64,000 bases of DNA from Xylaria sp. FL1777 (taxonomy: Eukaryota; Ascomycota; Sordariomycetes; Xylariales; Xylariaceae). Positions 33,401-47,974 of this stretch are shown one piece after another. Numbering within the stretch: the stretch's first letter is position 1; each line of letters starts with the position of its first letter. The notes under the pieces are model-generated. The model was given only the letters and a program-made list of their open reading frames with translations. It had not been told where the DNA came from and searched no databases. Both the position numbers and the translations under genes were made by a program. The stretch covers positions 4,823-68,822 of the forward strand of contig MU400556.1 in the NCBI GenBank assembly GCA_022578965.1. The letters run 5' to 3'.

Positions 33401-36400
33401 TTTGTGTTTTTTTAGTGTTTTAAAGTAAATTAAAATATTATTTAAGTAAATAAACACAAATTTATTTAAAAACTTTTATAAAATCGTTATTATTATATAT
33501 TAAAAGCTAGCTAATATATTTTATAATCTTTGTAATATAACTATATATTTATATAGTTTATATATTGTTTATATAGCAGTTTTTTATTTTTTTTTTTTAG
33601 CTATTTTAATAGCATAATATTTATTTAAAATATTAACTACTATAAACTATTTTGTTTAACTAATGTTTTTTTTTATAGTTATTAATAAAATAAAAAGATA
33701 TTTATTTGCAATAATAATTATGTTTAATAATTAGTAGTTAACTATTATTTGCTATACTAGTTTTTTTTTTTTATTAATTAGTTGTTTTTTATCTTTTATT
33801 TTAAATATTAGTACTATAAAATATTTAGCAGATAATTAAAACTTTTTTAAAAATTTCTTTGCTAAATTTTTTTAAATGTATTTTTATAAAGCGTTTGTTT
33901 TATTTGAGCTTATATAGTATACTTAATAAAGCTTTAGTTAATATTTCTCCTTAATAAAAATGTAGTAGTTTTATAGGCTATATTTAAGAAGTTTTCTTTT
34001 TTTTTTTTTTTTGAATAGTTTATAAAATCTATAATATATTTTTAATATTTTATTTAGGATTTTTTTTACGATTTTTCTAATTTTTTTGCTTTGTTTTTTG
34101 CTTTTTTAATTAATAGTTTTTGCTTTTTATTAAATTAAAGGGTTGCTAGTTTCTAGCTATAATATTTCTAAAATAATGTTATAATTAAATATATTAATAA
34201 TATTTAATATAATTTGTTTTTTGTGTTTTTATATAAATATATTAAAAAGTTTAGTTTTTTTAAGTATGTAATTATTATTATAGCTAGAAGTACTTTTATT
34301 AAATCTTTTAATTTTTTAAGATTTTTGTTTATATTTTTAAGAAATTTTATTTTGTTTTGCTACTTTAAGTAAAATTATATTAGCTTATATTTTTAAATTA
34401 ATTAAAGTATTATATTTTTTTTTTTAATATGTAAGTTTAACTTTAAATTAGTTTTGCTAGTTATTATATTAAATTTTACGTAAGGCTTTAGTTTTTTTAG
34501 CTACTTGCTGCTTTTTTAGCAAATGCTTATTTTGTTTTTTTGATTTTTTTTTGTTAAATGTTTAAATGCTTGTTTTATTTTATACTCTAGATATTGTTAT
34601 GCTTTATTTTATTTTTGCTTTTAGTTAAGCTTTAAATCGTAGTTTTTAAGCTTTTTTGTTTTTAACAACTATTTTTTAGTATAATTATGCTTTAATTAGC
34701 TAGTAATATTTATAGTAATCGTTTTTATATTTTTTTAAACTAGTATTATAAGTGCAATTAAAATTCTTTTTAAATGTTATAAATTCTTATAGATTTTTAT
34801 AGTAAACTATAGTTATAACTAACTACTTTAATTTATAAAGGTTTTATATTTTTGTTTTTGCAATTTGTTTAAAAAACTAATTATTTTTTAATTTATTAAG
34901 TAAGTATTAGTAATAATAATATATTATATAGCAATTTTATAATACTTTATTATGTTTTAGATTTTTTAAGCATAAAATATTATTATTGTTTTTTATTATA
35001 GTTTTGTTATAGTAGTAACTTTTAGCAATTAGTTAAATTACTAGTTTTAGTTTTTAAAACATATTAGTTTTTATGCTAACTATTAGTGCTTTTTTATTTT
35101 GTTGCATTTAAAGCAGTTTAAGCTATAAAAATACTTTGTTTATTTTTATTAGTTTTTTTTCTGTAGTGTTTTTTATAGCTTTTAATCTTATTTGTTTTTG
35201 CTTTAAAGTTTTATAGGTTTTATTTCTTTAAGTTTACTTAGCAACTAAGTGTTTTAGTAGTTTATAATTAGTTTAATAACTATACTATTTATAGTTATAG
35301 TTTTGTTTCTTTAAATATAACTTTTTTTTAAGCTACATTTTAAGCCTTAATAATTTAAAGTTTTTATAGTTTTATAAGTTTGCTAATTGCGTTAATTTAT
35401 TACTTTTTGTTGTTTGCTACTTTTAGTTAAACTATTTTTTTAAGTTGTATACTAAATAACTTTAATTGTTTATATAGCAAATATATTTTTTTGCAATTTA
35501 TTTTAATAACTGTAAAGCTTTTAGATAATATTTGTATGCTTGTTTATTTTAACTTATATAAATAAAGCATTTAGATTTGTTTAATATAGCACTTTTGTTT
35601 TAACTTAAAACAGCAATTTTATACTTTTGCTTTAAAAACATATTTTTTAAATCGCTTTATTGTTTTTTGTTGTTTTAAACTTTTATAACTTATATTTTTT
35701 TCTTAAGTTAAAAAATCTTTTCTTTTTTATAGCTTTTTTTTTTATTTTTTTTTTTAAATCAGCATTATTTTTAAAAGTGTTTTTTCTTTTTACAGTTATA
35801 ACATTTAACTTTAGACATATCTTAAAATTATTATTTCTAAACTTTATTAATTTACTTAAATCTTTATTTAATACTTTTTTAAGTATTCTTTTTCTTGTTT
35901 TTTTTAGTTCTTTTAGTTTTAAAATATTAATTAAATAATTATTAATCAATTATAATAGCTATATTAATATATGTATTAATTTTTGCTAGTTTATTTATTT
36001 TATATAGTTTGTTTTAAACTTAAGTTTTAAGTTTACTATAAAATAAATAAAACAATGCAAGCTTAAGCAATTTTAAAATTGCTACTAATTGTTTAAATTT
36101 TACAGTATAATTTACTATTGCTTTTATTTGTTTTAAACGGTAAAATGCTTTTTTTGCGTGTTTTATTTTTTAAGTATTTTTAAATAATGCTTTTATTTGA
36201 TTTTTAAACTTAACGTAGTTTTTAAAAATCTTTTTTGTTTTTAGCTTAAAGTTAGTTAATTTATTAGCTTTTAAGAAATCTTTTAAGATAAATTAAAACT
36301 ATTTTAGTACTTTTTTTAACAAAAACTATAAAATAGTTATTACTTTTTAATTTTTTTTTGTAATAGTAATAAAGTGTTATTTTAAATAAAGTTTAGCATA

Positions 36401-37145
36401 AATTAAAAAAGCTTTTATATTTATAAATTTATTATAAGGTTTTAAAGCAGTAAGTTTAAAACTTTTAATATTTAGCATTTTTAACATTATAAATAATTTT
36501 AATAGTAAAAGCAGCAGTAATAATAAAAAGTTAAGTTTTTTATTTTAAGTTATTACTTTAAGTATAGCAGTAATAAAAATAAGCGTTAAGTTTGCTAGTA
36601 GTAATATTAGCGTTAATTATAGCATAATTACTTGTTTAAAACCTTGACTTATTGTTATAATAGCAGTTATTATTGCTGCTTTAATTATTATAGCTAATAT
36701 TTATACTAGTTTAAAAGTTATAACGCTTAGTATTTAAGCTGTTCTTTAAGTTAAAGCAACTAGTTTGCTTTATAGTGCTAGTATTAATGTTAGTTTTTTT
36801 TTACTGCTGCTGCTTAATTTTTTTTTTTTTGCTACTGCTTTTTTTTTAATAGAAGTAGCTAATAAAAGTACTAAGGTTTGTTGTTTTAGTACATTGTTAG
36901 TTCTAAAGGTTTTTAAGATCTTTAAACTTGATTTTTAACTTTTTGTTTTTAGTAATATAACCTAGATTTAGTTTATTAGTTATTAAGTAAAGTTTACTTA
37001 CGTAATATTGTTTAATATTTTTGTTTTTTAAATATTTTTTTGGTATACTTTTAAAAATCTATTTTGTAAATTGTTTATTATTTAACTTTTTATACTGGTA
37101 TTTATTCTTGTGTGTTAAGTTTTATTAATTAAAAAGCTATTAAAA

Positions 37146-37661
37146 TATAACGAACTTATTATATATTAATATAATAGGTTTGCTTTTAAGGTCTTAATTT
37201 ATAGGTAATAATAGGATTTTTAACAGTAGTTCGTTAAAGAGGTTTTTAAGGTACTTTTACTACTGTGTATTAATAAAGGTCTTAAAGAATTAAAAGTAAT
37301 AAATATATTAATGCTTAGTAGTTATAAAAAATTAATAGCTAAAGAGCTAAAAACTAAATAAATAACTAAATATAAGAAATGTATAATTATATAAATAAAA
37401 AAAACAGTAGTAATAATTTATAAACGTTATTTTTTTTAATAAACTTAACGCTATATTGTTTTAAGTTTAAAGCTTAATAAACTTAACGCTTAAGTCCGTT
37501 AAGTCTAAGGCTTAATAAACTTAACGCTTAAGTTTATTAAGTTCATGCATTAAACCTTTATAGTGGTTTAAATACATATCTTTTTAACGAATAAGACTTT
37601 TTTTGCGTATGCTTTCTTTACACCTGGCCTTTAACCAGCCTAGTTAACCTATTTTGTAACA
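37146..37661 (-). repeat. LTR of nested retrotransposon (right copy)
   Basis: 516 bp, the same length as the left copy. The right third (about 37480-37661) is the least mutated part of the block and keeps CG sites. Differences from the other copy are mostly C/T and G/A. Confidence 0.88.
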
Positions 37662-38035
37662 CTATTTAAGCAGTTTTATAACATTATATTTTAAATAAAC
37701 TTTTATATAATATATTAATACTTTATTTACTTTTTATTTTATTTTTTAACTTTATTTTTATTTTATATATTTTAATATTAATTTAATAAAATAGCTAAAA
37801 ATAATAATAATACTATAAAGCTTAGCTTTAAAAGTAATAATTTAGTTAAATTAATAGTTAATAATATTATTAAAAATATTTATAAATATATTAATTAATT
37901 TATAATTAATTTATAATTATAATTTAATAAAATTAAAGCTATATTAATAAAAATATAGCAAAAATTAAACATAATATTAAAAAAGCTAAAGCTAAAAAAT
38001 AATTATTATTATTAATAACCTGCTATGCTACTTTG

Positions 38036-41000
38036 TAGCGTGGTTTTTTTACTTGTGTACTTATAAGTAAAACCGTATAAAAAGCCAAATAAAAACTTTA
38101 TGCAATAATATTTATGCTATTACTTTAAAGTTTTTTTATCTTATAATAACTAGTTTTTATTAACTAGCTTGCTAAATAAAAAGTAATAGTTAAAAGGCAA
38201 AAAAACTTTTTTTGAAGCTTTTAGATTTTTTGCTTTTTTAAGAAGCGCATAAAAGCTTTTTTTTTGTTTTTTAAGACTTTTAAAAAAGCGCTTTTGCTTT
38301 TTTTGCCGGTTTTTTTTTTATTTCTTGCTTTTTTTTTTTTTTTCTTATTTTTTTTTATTTTAACTGCTTTATTATATATTGCTATTTTGTTAGTAATAAA
38401 TAGCTACTTTGTAATATTATTTGCAGCTTTAAGTTTTTTTATAGCTAGTTATAAGTTTTTATTAATTTATAGCAGCTTAGCTATAAAGCTTTTTTATAGC
38501 TGCTTTTTTTTGTTTTTTAGCAAGTTATAACATAGAACTATATGTTAAAAGGTTTTTTTTTTTTTTGTGCATTTATAAAAAAGCATAAAAAAGCTTAAGA
38601 CTTTTTTTTTGTGCAAAAACGCTTTTAGCTTTATTTTTTTAATATATATTTATATTATTATAGCTATTTTATGCTTTAATAATTTGCTGTACTTTTTAAA
38701 AGCTTTATTTTTGTTAAGCTTTTATTTAGCTATTATTAAATAATTGCTACTTGTTTTAGTTTAGCTTTATTTGCTTATTTATTTTTTTTTTAGTGCAATT
38801 TTAGGTTTTTTTTTTTTTAATTACTTTTTTTGCTAAAAGTTTAAAGCTAGCATTAGATTTTTTTTAGCTATACTTTTACTATTGCTTATAAGCTTGCTTT
38901 TTGTTTAATTTTTAGCTTTTTAAGCTTTTATGTTTTAAATAAAAGTTTTGATTTTTTTTGTTGCTTTTTAAATTAATTTTTTAGCTGCTAAGCTTTTTAT
39001 GCAGTACTTATAAGCTGCTGCTTTATTGCTAAAATATAAGTTAATAAAAAGAATTTTTATTTTAGTTTTTAAGTGCTTTATTTTAGTTGCTTTAAAAGCT
39101 TTAACTATACATTTAAAATATTTGTTTTAAATTATTACTAATAAATTAGCAATGCTTTTTGCTTTGTTTTTTTTAAAGTTTTTATGCTAAATTGCTGCGC
39201 TATAAGCTAAAGTGCTTTATATTATTATAATATATATTTGTTTTGTTTTTATTACGCTGCTACTTTATATAAAGTTTTATAGCTTAATTATTACGTATAA
39301 TTAAATGCTTAGTTTTTTTTTAAGCTTTACTAAGTATTTTTTTTATTTTATATTTTTGTTAAACTATACTTTTAAAAACTTTGCGCTATTTTTTAAGTAT
39401 ACTATTATGTTAAAAAAGTATATTACTTACGTAAGCACTGTTTTATTGCTAAAAAAATGCATTAATTTGCTTTTTTGCAATATAAACTTTATTTTATGTT
39501 ATTTTGCTTAACTTTTATACGTTTTTTATGCTATTTTTAAAGCTTTATAGTTTTGCTTTATATTTAAGTTTACTATAATAAAGTTAATATTATTAATAAA
39601 GCTAATTATTATTAGCTTTTAATATATAGTAAAGTTATTATAAAATGTTAAAATATATAAAAAGAAAAAAAAAAATAAAAGCAAAAACTTTTAAAAAACT
39701 TTAGCTTTTAGCGCTATTAGCTAAAATACTGCTTTATTAAAGCAAAAACGCATTATATAGTTTAATATAAAAAAGTTTACTTATATAACTATTTAAAAAA
39801 AAAAGCCTTTTTATTACAAAATATATATTATTTTTTTTTTGTTAATAGTATTAAAAGTTTTTATAATATTTAGCTGCAGCAAAAATACTATGCTTTTTTT
39901 ATTAATTGCTTTTTTTGTTGTTTTTAATACTAGTTTAATAACTACGTTTATTAACTTGTTTTATTTATTATTTATTTAGTTATTTAGCAAAAGACTTTTT
40001 TGCTTAATTACTTTTGCTATGTAATAATATAGCTTTTTTTTTAGCATTTTTTTTATTATATAAATAAATGTAATAAAGCGTTACTTTTTAGCTATTCTTT
40101 TAGTCTTTTTTAACTTTTTAAGTTTAAATATAACTACTACTTTTGCTTGCTTAAATTATATTAAGTAATACTTTAATAAAAAGCTAGCAATACATAATAT
40201 TGCTATTTTTTTTATTAAAGCAGGTTTATAAGCTTTAAAAAAGCTATTAAGTAGCAAATTATTTTTTAGCGCTTTTTATAGCGCTAATTTTTATATTAAC
40301 AATATTATATTTTTTTTCTTTATATTAACGTTAATTATAAACTTTTAGTAGCTATTATAAATTAAGTTTTTTTTAAGTATATTAAATAAGTTTGCTAATA
40401 ATATAAAAAAAAAGCGTTTTATTAGTAAAGCTGTTTTTTTTTTAAAAGTGTTAGCAAAAAGTAGTTTATTTTTTGTTTATTTTAGCAGTAAAATTGCAAT
40501 AACTTTTAAAGCTAGCTTATAAGCAAACTTTGTTTATTTAGCTAAGTTTTACAATAATTTAAAATTTTTAAATGCTTTTATAAGTGCTTATTTTTAGCTA
40601 CGTTTTTATGCTTTTTTTATTTTATTGCTAAAAGCCTTTTTTTTTTTTTTAAAAGCTTGCTATACTGCTTTAGTTCTTTTGCTTTAAAACTTACAGTACG
40701 TTTATTTTGCTTTTTTCTTTGTTTTAACTACTTTTAAAAACTACTAAAATAATGCTTAATATTTTTTTTTTTTAGTTTTTTTAAGCGTTATTTTATTTGC
40801 TATTTTTACTAGTTGTTAAATTAAAAAGTTAAAAGCATTATTTAGCTTGCTAAATATATATAGCATATGCGTTTTTATAATAATAGCATTTGCTTTTATA
40901 ACTGCTTTATTTTTATTTAATTTAAGCTAGTTTTATTTTTTTGCTTTTTTTAAGTATTTTTGTAGAACTGCCTTTAAGTTAATTATAACTTTTAGTGCTT

Positions 41001-43065
41001 TATAGTTAAAACTTAGCTACTTTAAATCCTTTTTATAAATAATAACTAAATTATTAAACATTTATACTAAGTTTATTATTAAGCTTTTTTATTTATGCTT
41101 TATTTTAGTTATTTTTTTTTAAAAAATAGCTAATATAAAATCTTATTATATAATAAACTTAAGCAATTTATTTGCTTTTTAGCTTTTTTTGCTTTTTAAG
41201 TTTTATAATAAGTAATAAAAGTTAAAGTTACTTATAAATACATAGTATTTTTTTAGCTTGCTTGCTTTATATATTTTCTAAATTAAACTACGCTAAACTG
41301 TTTTTTTTTAATTTAGCAAATATATTAATTATAAAAATATTGCTAAATTATTGCTGCTTATTATAACTTTTGCTTAGTTTTTACTAGCGTTTTTTACTAG
41401 CGTTTTTATTGCAATTCTTTTGTTTATATATAGCATAGCTTTGCTTTTTAATTAAATAACCTAGTAGCTACTACTATTAAAGCAATATATATTGCTATAT
41501 TTATTAATTATTAGCTTTTAAATTGCTATATAATTAAAGCTATTGTTTTATAGCACGCGTGCTATATTGCTTTTAAATTTTGCAATGTTTTAAAAAGCAA
41601 TATTATATATTATTAAATTAATAAAAATAAGTTTTTGCTTGCATTACTAGTTTGCTATCTTTTTGCTAATAACTTTTCTTTATTTAGTTTTGCAAATATT
41701 AATACTATTAATATTTTTAAACTACTTTTATTTATTTTTTTACTTGTTGTTATTATTTCTTTAGTACTTTAAAAGCTTTTAAGTTATAATATATATACTG
41801 CTTTTGCTTTATTTTTTTGTTTAACCTTTTTTTAGCAAGCTTTATTTTATGCTATATACGCTTTTCTATAGTTTATATATTTTTGCTTTGCTTTTTGCGT
41901 TTTTATTAAGCAGCCTTTTTTACTTTTTTAGTGCTTTAAAGCTAAGCAATAATTATATTTTGAATTTTTGCGGCAATATTTAGCTATATAACTATATTTA
42001 TAGTAATTAAAGCACTACATAACTTTAAGCTTTATAGCAAAAAGTTTGCAGTTAAATAACTAAGCTTTTTATAAAAAGCTGTTTTTATATATTGTTTTAG
42101 CTGCTATAATGCTGCTTATATATAATAATATTAACGCAAATTTAGCTTTTATGTTTTTAAATAGCATTTTTTTGCATTTTGTAACTTTGGAATATTTGCT
42201 ATATAATAACTATAGTAAGTTTTTATTTAAGTATATTGCTTTAACTTGTTTTATTAAAACGCTTTTTACTATTAGCGCTGCTTTTTTTTATTATACTTTT
42301 AACTTTTTTTTAAAGGCCTTTATAATTTATTTCTTTTTTTTAGCTTTTTAAAGCACTGCTTTTTTAAAAGTAATTATTATATTTCTGCTATATAACTTTT
42401 TAGCAGTAATTATATTACTGCTTATAAGTGCTATATTTATTGCTTTAATAATATTAACTAGTATTTTATTTTTAAAGTTATTAGCTTATTTTTTAACTTT
42501 AATTAGTACTTTTTTATTTTATTTAAATAGTACTGCTTTATTATTGTAAGCTAGCTATAAAGCTACAACTTGTGCTTAAAATTTTAGCATATTTACGTTT
42601 AATAAAGTTTATTAAAAAAGCCTTTAAATAGTATTTTTAACGCTTTTTTAGTTAGCTTTTATAGCAGCATTTAAATTATAGCAAGTTATAAATATATTAA
42701 AGTTGTTTTTGTTGTTAAGCTTTATGCTTTATTAGCTCTTTTAAGCTTTTTCTAATATGTGCGCTATTTATGCTTTTTTTATGTCTTTTTAAAAAGAAAT
42801 TCCTTTTGCTATTTTTTTTTTATTAGCAGCTATAATACTAATTTTACAATTTTATTAACTATTTTTTATATACTAGGAAGTTTGTTAGCTTTATGTTCTT
42901 TATTAAAACATTATTGCTTTGCAATTATATTACTAGTAAGTTTTAGTAGCGCATTAGTTGCGTTTTTAATAAATAAATTGTTTAATACTATTTTTTCGTT
43001 TTTTGTTATATTTGCACTTTATAAATAAAGTATAACCTACCTAGTAAGTAAAAATTACTACACTA
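38036..43065 (-). mobile_element. Candidate TIR-bounded insertion inside the outer retrotransposon
   Basis: The + strand is T-rich from about 38.04 to 43.03 kb but A-rich on both sides, where the outer element continues, so this 5.0-kb segment looks like a separate insertion coded on the minus strand. Its edges carry imperfect inverted repeats: TAGCGTGG then T-rich and ACTT at 38036-38054, and the reverse complement TAGTGTAG then T-rich and ACTT ending at 43065. Most differences are C/T or G/A. No target duplication could be fixed. A TAG-initial terminal repeat would suit a DNA transposon, but the class cannot be named and no transposase is readable. Open frames inside are short and Phe/Leu-rich, as expected of T-rich DNA. 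Confidence 0.45.
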
Positions 43066-46000
43066 ATTCTAGCAATCTTAATTATTTAATAATTAAGCTT
43101 AAACTTACAAAGTTATAGTTAAATATAAAGAATTCAAAAAAGGTCTTAAGCTAAAAAATAAAGTTAATAATTTAATAAATAAACTTATTAATTTAAAAAA
43201 CAATTAAATATTATATATAAAACAGCTAATTAATATAATAAATAATAAAAAGCTTAAAAATTTAACTTTTAATTTTTATAAGTATTTTAAGCTTAATAAT
43301 TTATAAACTAAATAAAAATAATATATTTAAATTATTTTTTTAAATATATTTTTATTAAGTAATATTATTTAGCTAAATAGTTATAAAGCAAAAAATAAAG
43401 TAATATTTTTAGTAATATTATAGCTAATAAAAACAAATTATATAATTTTTAATAAAATTAAAAACATTTAAAATTATTTAATTTAAATATTAATATTATA
43501 TAAACTATAGCTAAAAAAAGTTATAATGAAATTAAAAAAAAACTTTTATTAAATAGTTTTATTTATTTATTATTATAATATTAATTAAATAAACTTTTTA
43601 AAAGCTATAATTTAAATATTAGTTAAATATAATATATTTTATAGCTTATTAATAATATTTATTAATATATTATTAATATAAAATAAAGCATTAATAAACT
43701 TTTTATAGTAGCTTTATATAATATTTTATAAGTTATTAATAATTATTAAAAATATATAATAAACTTATAATATTATTATTAATAAATTAACTAATTTTAT
43801 ATTAATAATTTAGCTATATATAAAAAAGTTTAATAATAACTTAAATATTAATTAAATAATTAAAAAAGTTATATAGTTATTTTATATAATAATTATAACA
43901 TTAATTAAACTAAAAATTTATAGCACTTTTAAAGTAATAGTTTAACTATAAAGTACTTTAATGTTATATTATAAATATAATATTAGCGCTAAAACTGCTA
44001 AAAAACTAAACGTAATATAAATTTAACTAATAAATTACGCTAAAACGTTATTAATACTAATAATTTTAAACTTTAAAACTAATAAATAAAAAGTAAGCTA
44101 AATTATAAAACATAAAAATAATTAATTTAAAGCTAGATTTATAGCTTAAATAATATAAAACAAATGTTTTAATTGCAGCAAAATTAGCTATTATATAAAA
44201 AACTGCAAAGCAAAGACTAAATAGCTTAAAAACTTTAAAATAAATTAAAAAAAGCAAATTAGCTAATTTATAATTATTAAAAACAGGCTTTTTTATAACA
44301 ATTTTTTTAGCAGATTTAATAAAGTTCAAAATAAATATAAAACTTTTAAAAGTAAAGCTTTAATTAATAACTTTAAGTACATTTTTATTATAAATAACGC
44401 TAAAAATAAAAATAATGCTAATAAAATAAAGTAATGCTTTATTAATTATTTTAAAAATAATATAATTAATAAAAAACTTGCTAAAATCTTTAATACTACT
44501 TAAAATAGCTTTATTTTATTAATTAAAACAAGCAAAAGCTAAAAAAATTTTAACAAAAAACAAAAGCTAAAAAATAATTATAATAATTATTATAATTTTT
44601 TTTTAGCTAAGCTAACTAATAGTTATAAATTTATTGTTTTTTAAAACTATAGCTATATTAATTGCTATATTTTATAATTTTTAGCATTTAAGCTAGTGTT
44701 ATATTAGTTATAAAAATAAAGCATAATATATAACATTAATAAAATAAAACTTTAAATAATTAAAAATTATAAAATAATAGCAAATTTTATAACTATTAAT
44801 AGTATATTAAAAGCATAAACATTAATAATAAGTGTAGTATTAAACTATATTTTTTTAGGCAATATAACTATTAAAAAACAGATTTTTTATAAATAAAAAA
44901 GCATTTTTGCTGTTTTAAATAGTTATAAAGTTATTATGCTATTTAAGTTTAAAAAAAGCTTTTTAATATAGCTAATAAAGCGTTTATTTGCTAGTATAGC
45001 TAGCAAAAAGTGCTATATTATAACTATTAAATAATATAAAAATATCTTAAAAAAACTATAAATTGCTAAATATTAAAACTATTATATAAAAAACTTCTTT
45101 AAATTATTTAATTACTTTAAGCAAAAAACTAATATTATTACTAAAATAAAGCATTATATTAATATAAGCAATAGTTTGCTAATTAAACTATTATTGCAAA
45201 AATATAGCTTAGCGTAAAAAAAAGCGCTATATAAGTTTATAAAAGCACATAAAAATATTTATATTAAAAAAAGCATAAAGCTATAAAGTTTATTAGCGTT
45301 ATTAACTTTAAAAAAAGCATTAAGCATAATTATTAAGCCTAATAAAAATAATAAATCAATAATATAATATTTTTATTATAATTATTATAAAGTTAATAAA
45401 AAAACAAAAAAGTAAGCTTATTTATTACTTAATATAATAAATTAAATATAATAAGCTATAAAGTGTTAATAGTATACTTTTATTAACTTAAAAAATAAAT
45501 TTTAATATATTGCTATATATAAACTATATTGCAAAAAAATAGCGTTTATTATATTATTTAAGCTATATAAATAAATAGTAATGCTTTTTAAACTTTATAA
45601 TGCTTTAGTAACGTTTTAAGCATTAATATAAAAAATAATTAAACTTTTTTATAAGTAGCTAGCTAGCTTATTTAATAATATTTATATTTAAGCTAAAACA
45701 AAAAAATAACTATATAAATACTATTGCTTACTATTTATATAATTAGTTAAGTATAGCATAATAGTTAATATATTAAAAACACTGCTTTTTATAAATTTTA
45801 GTATTTTTTTTAGTTTTAACGTTTTTTGCAATAGCATTAAAATAAACCTAGCAAAAGTTATAGTAGTACAAAAGCAACTTATGCTTAAAACTACTATAAA
45901 AATAAAAGTATTTATAAATACTATAAGTTATTTTAAGCATTTTATTAAAAACTACTTATTAATTATTATATTATTAACTATATTAATAAAAAAACTTAAA

Positions 46001-47974
46001 AACTAGAAAATAAAATTAAACATAAAAGCTAAAAACATATAGCAAAAAATTTATAAAGCTATTATTACTATATTAATTATTTAAGCTTTTAATTAAAAGT
46101 TTTTATTTATAATAAATATTAATTTAAGCATATATTATATTAAAGCATGTTTAATGTAGCTATATTTTTATAAAACAACTATATTTTTATATTTAATAGC
46201 ATATTTTTTAAAAAAGCTTAAAGTATACTAATTATATTATTTAATGCAAAAAAGAAAATTGCTAGCTATAATGTTAGCACTTTAATATTAGTAGCATTAA
46301 ATAAAAAGTAAAAAGGTTACTATTTATATAAATTATAAGTTTTTTATAACAATAAAAACAAAAATAAAACAATTAATAAAAATAATATGTTTTTTAAACG
46401 TTATTAAATACTTTAATATAAAAATTATATATAAAACAAGCAAATTAAACGTTTTAATAAATTAACTATTAAAATTACTAGTTATACTAGTTTTTTTATT
46501 AATAAAAGCTAAAGCTAATATAAAGTTATTATTAAAAGCTAAAATATAGCTAATAATATTATTATAACACTTTAATATTATAAATTTGCAAGCTATTTTT
46601 AAAAATCTTTGTTTTAAAACTAAATTATTATATAATATAAGTTTAAAGTAAATAAAATAGCACTTTATTAAAAAAAATAGCATGCTATTTAAGCTAATTA
46701 ATTATAAACAAGCTTTAAAAAACCTTTTATATTTAGTTAATATAGCATTTTAAGCTATAGTGCTTTTAAAAGTGCTTAAAGTGCTAAAATTGCTATAAAA
46801 TATAAAAAACACATATATTAACTTAAAGCATATTATTATTAAAAGCTTAATTTAAAAGCTAAATAAGCGTTTTTAGTACTTAAAAGCTATATTTATTACT
46901 TAGCAAATTATTATTAAATATAATTAATGTTAACTAATAAAACTATTATTAAACAAACTTTTAAACTTATAATTTATTATATTACTTTTATTATTTATAT
47001 ATTAAGCTATAAATTATATATTTATAGTTAATTTTAAGCTATTAATATATATTAAATATATTATTATATAAATTAAAGTAAAAATAGTGCTTAATATTAG
47101 TTTTAAAGTAATAAAACTGCTAATTTAATAAATTAGCAAAATGTTTAGTTTTTTTAAAAAATAAATAAGCAATAATATAAGCATATTTATAAATAAAAAA
47201 ACAATTAATTAATATAAATTAAACAGTTTTATTATAAAGTTAATTATATTTAAAAAACTTAAAAATAATAATAAAGTTAAAAAAGCTAATAATAATATTA
47301 AGCAAATTATATTATATAAAAGTTTAATTTATTGTTATTTTAATTTTTAAACTTTATTAAAAGTAGTTATTTATATATATAACTAAATTTTAAAGCTTAG
47401 TAATTATAGCAGCTATTTTTTATTGTTTAAAATATAACTACTAAATTAATAACTAGTTATAAAAATTATTAACTATATTAAAAATTTAAACAAAAAAAAA
47501 AAAGTTAAATTTTAGCAATATTTAGTATAAAACTATAAAGCATTATTAGCATATAATTATTTTAGTAATTTAAAAGCATTAAAAAACTAAATTTAAGCTT
47601 ATTTACAAAAAAAAAAAAGCTTAATTAAAACTTATAAAATTAGCAATTAAATTTTATACATTAAATAGTAAGCTAATAAGTTTAAACTATATTATAATAG
47701 CTTATAAGCTATTATAAGTTATTATTATAGCAATATATATAAATTATAAAGCTTTAAAAAAATAATATTATTTAATAAATATAATAGTAATAATTTATTT
47801 TTAGTTTATAATAAAAATAGCTATTTAGTAAAAAGTTTATAATATATTAGCAAACATATACTAAAAAAAAATAAACAAAAATTAAAAGTATTAGCAGTAT
47901 AAATATTAAAAAATATTTATAAATAGCTTTATTTTTATAAATAGCTAAAACAGTTATTTAGCAAAAAAAATAAT

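Larger units (their letters stand above)
29928..37661 (-). mobile_element. Nested LTR retrotransposon with 5-bp target duplication, RIP-degraded
   Basis: Two 516-bp LTRs (29928-30443 and 37146-37661) flank a 6.7-kb interior. They start TGTAAT/TATAAC and end TGTAATA/TGTAACA, consistent with ancestral TGTAAC...TGTAACA before RIP. The host sequence CTATT is present immediately outside both ends (29923-29927 and 37662-37666), a perfect 5-bp target duplication. The T13 run at 30447-30459, next to the inner edge of the left LTR, is a purine tract on the minus strand. Together with the T-rich + strand of the interior it indicates minus orientation, making 37146-37661 the 5' LTR. The interior is too mutated to read; open frames there are T-rich artefacts. 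Insertion lies 3 bp beyond the outer element's left LTR. Confidence 0.88.

Noticed and set aside
38264..43028. Open frames of 80-90 codons rich in Phe, Leu and Ile inside the AT block, resembling mitochondrial membrane proteins
   Set aside because: They arise from T-rich DNA, match no mitochondrial gene that I can recognise, and sit inside a transposon nest. A mitochondrial insertion is not supported.
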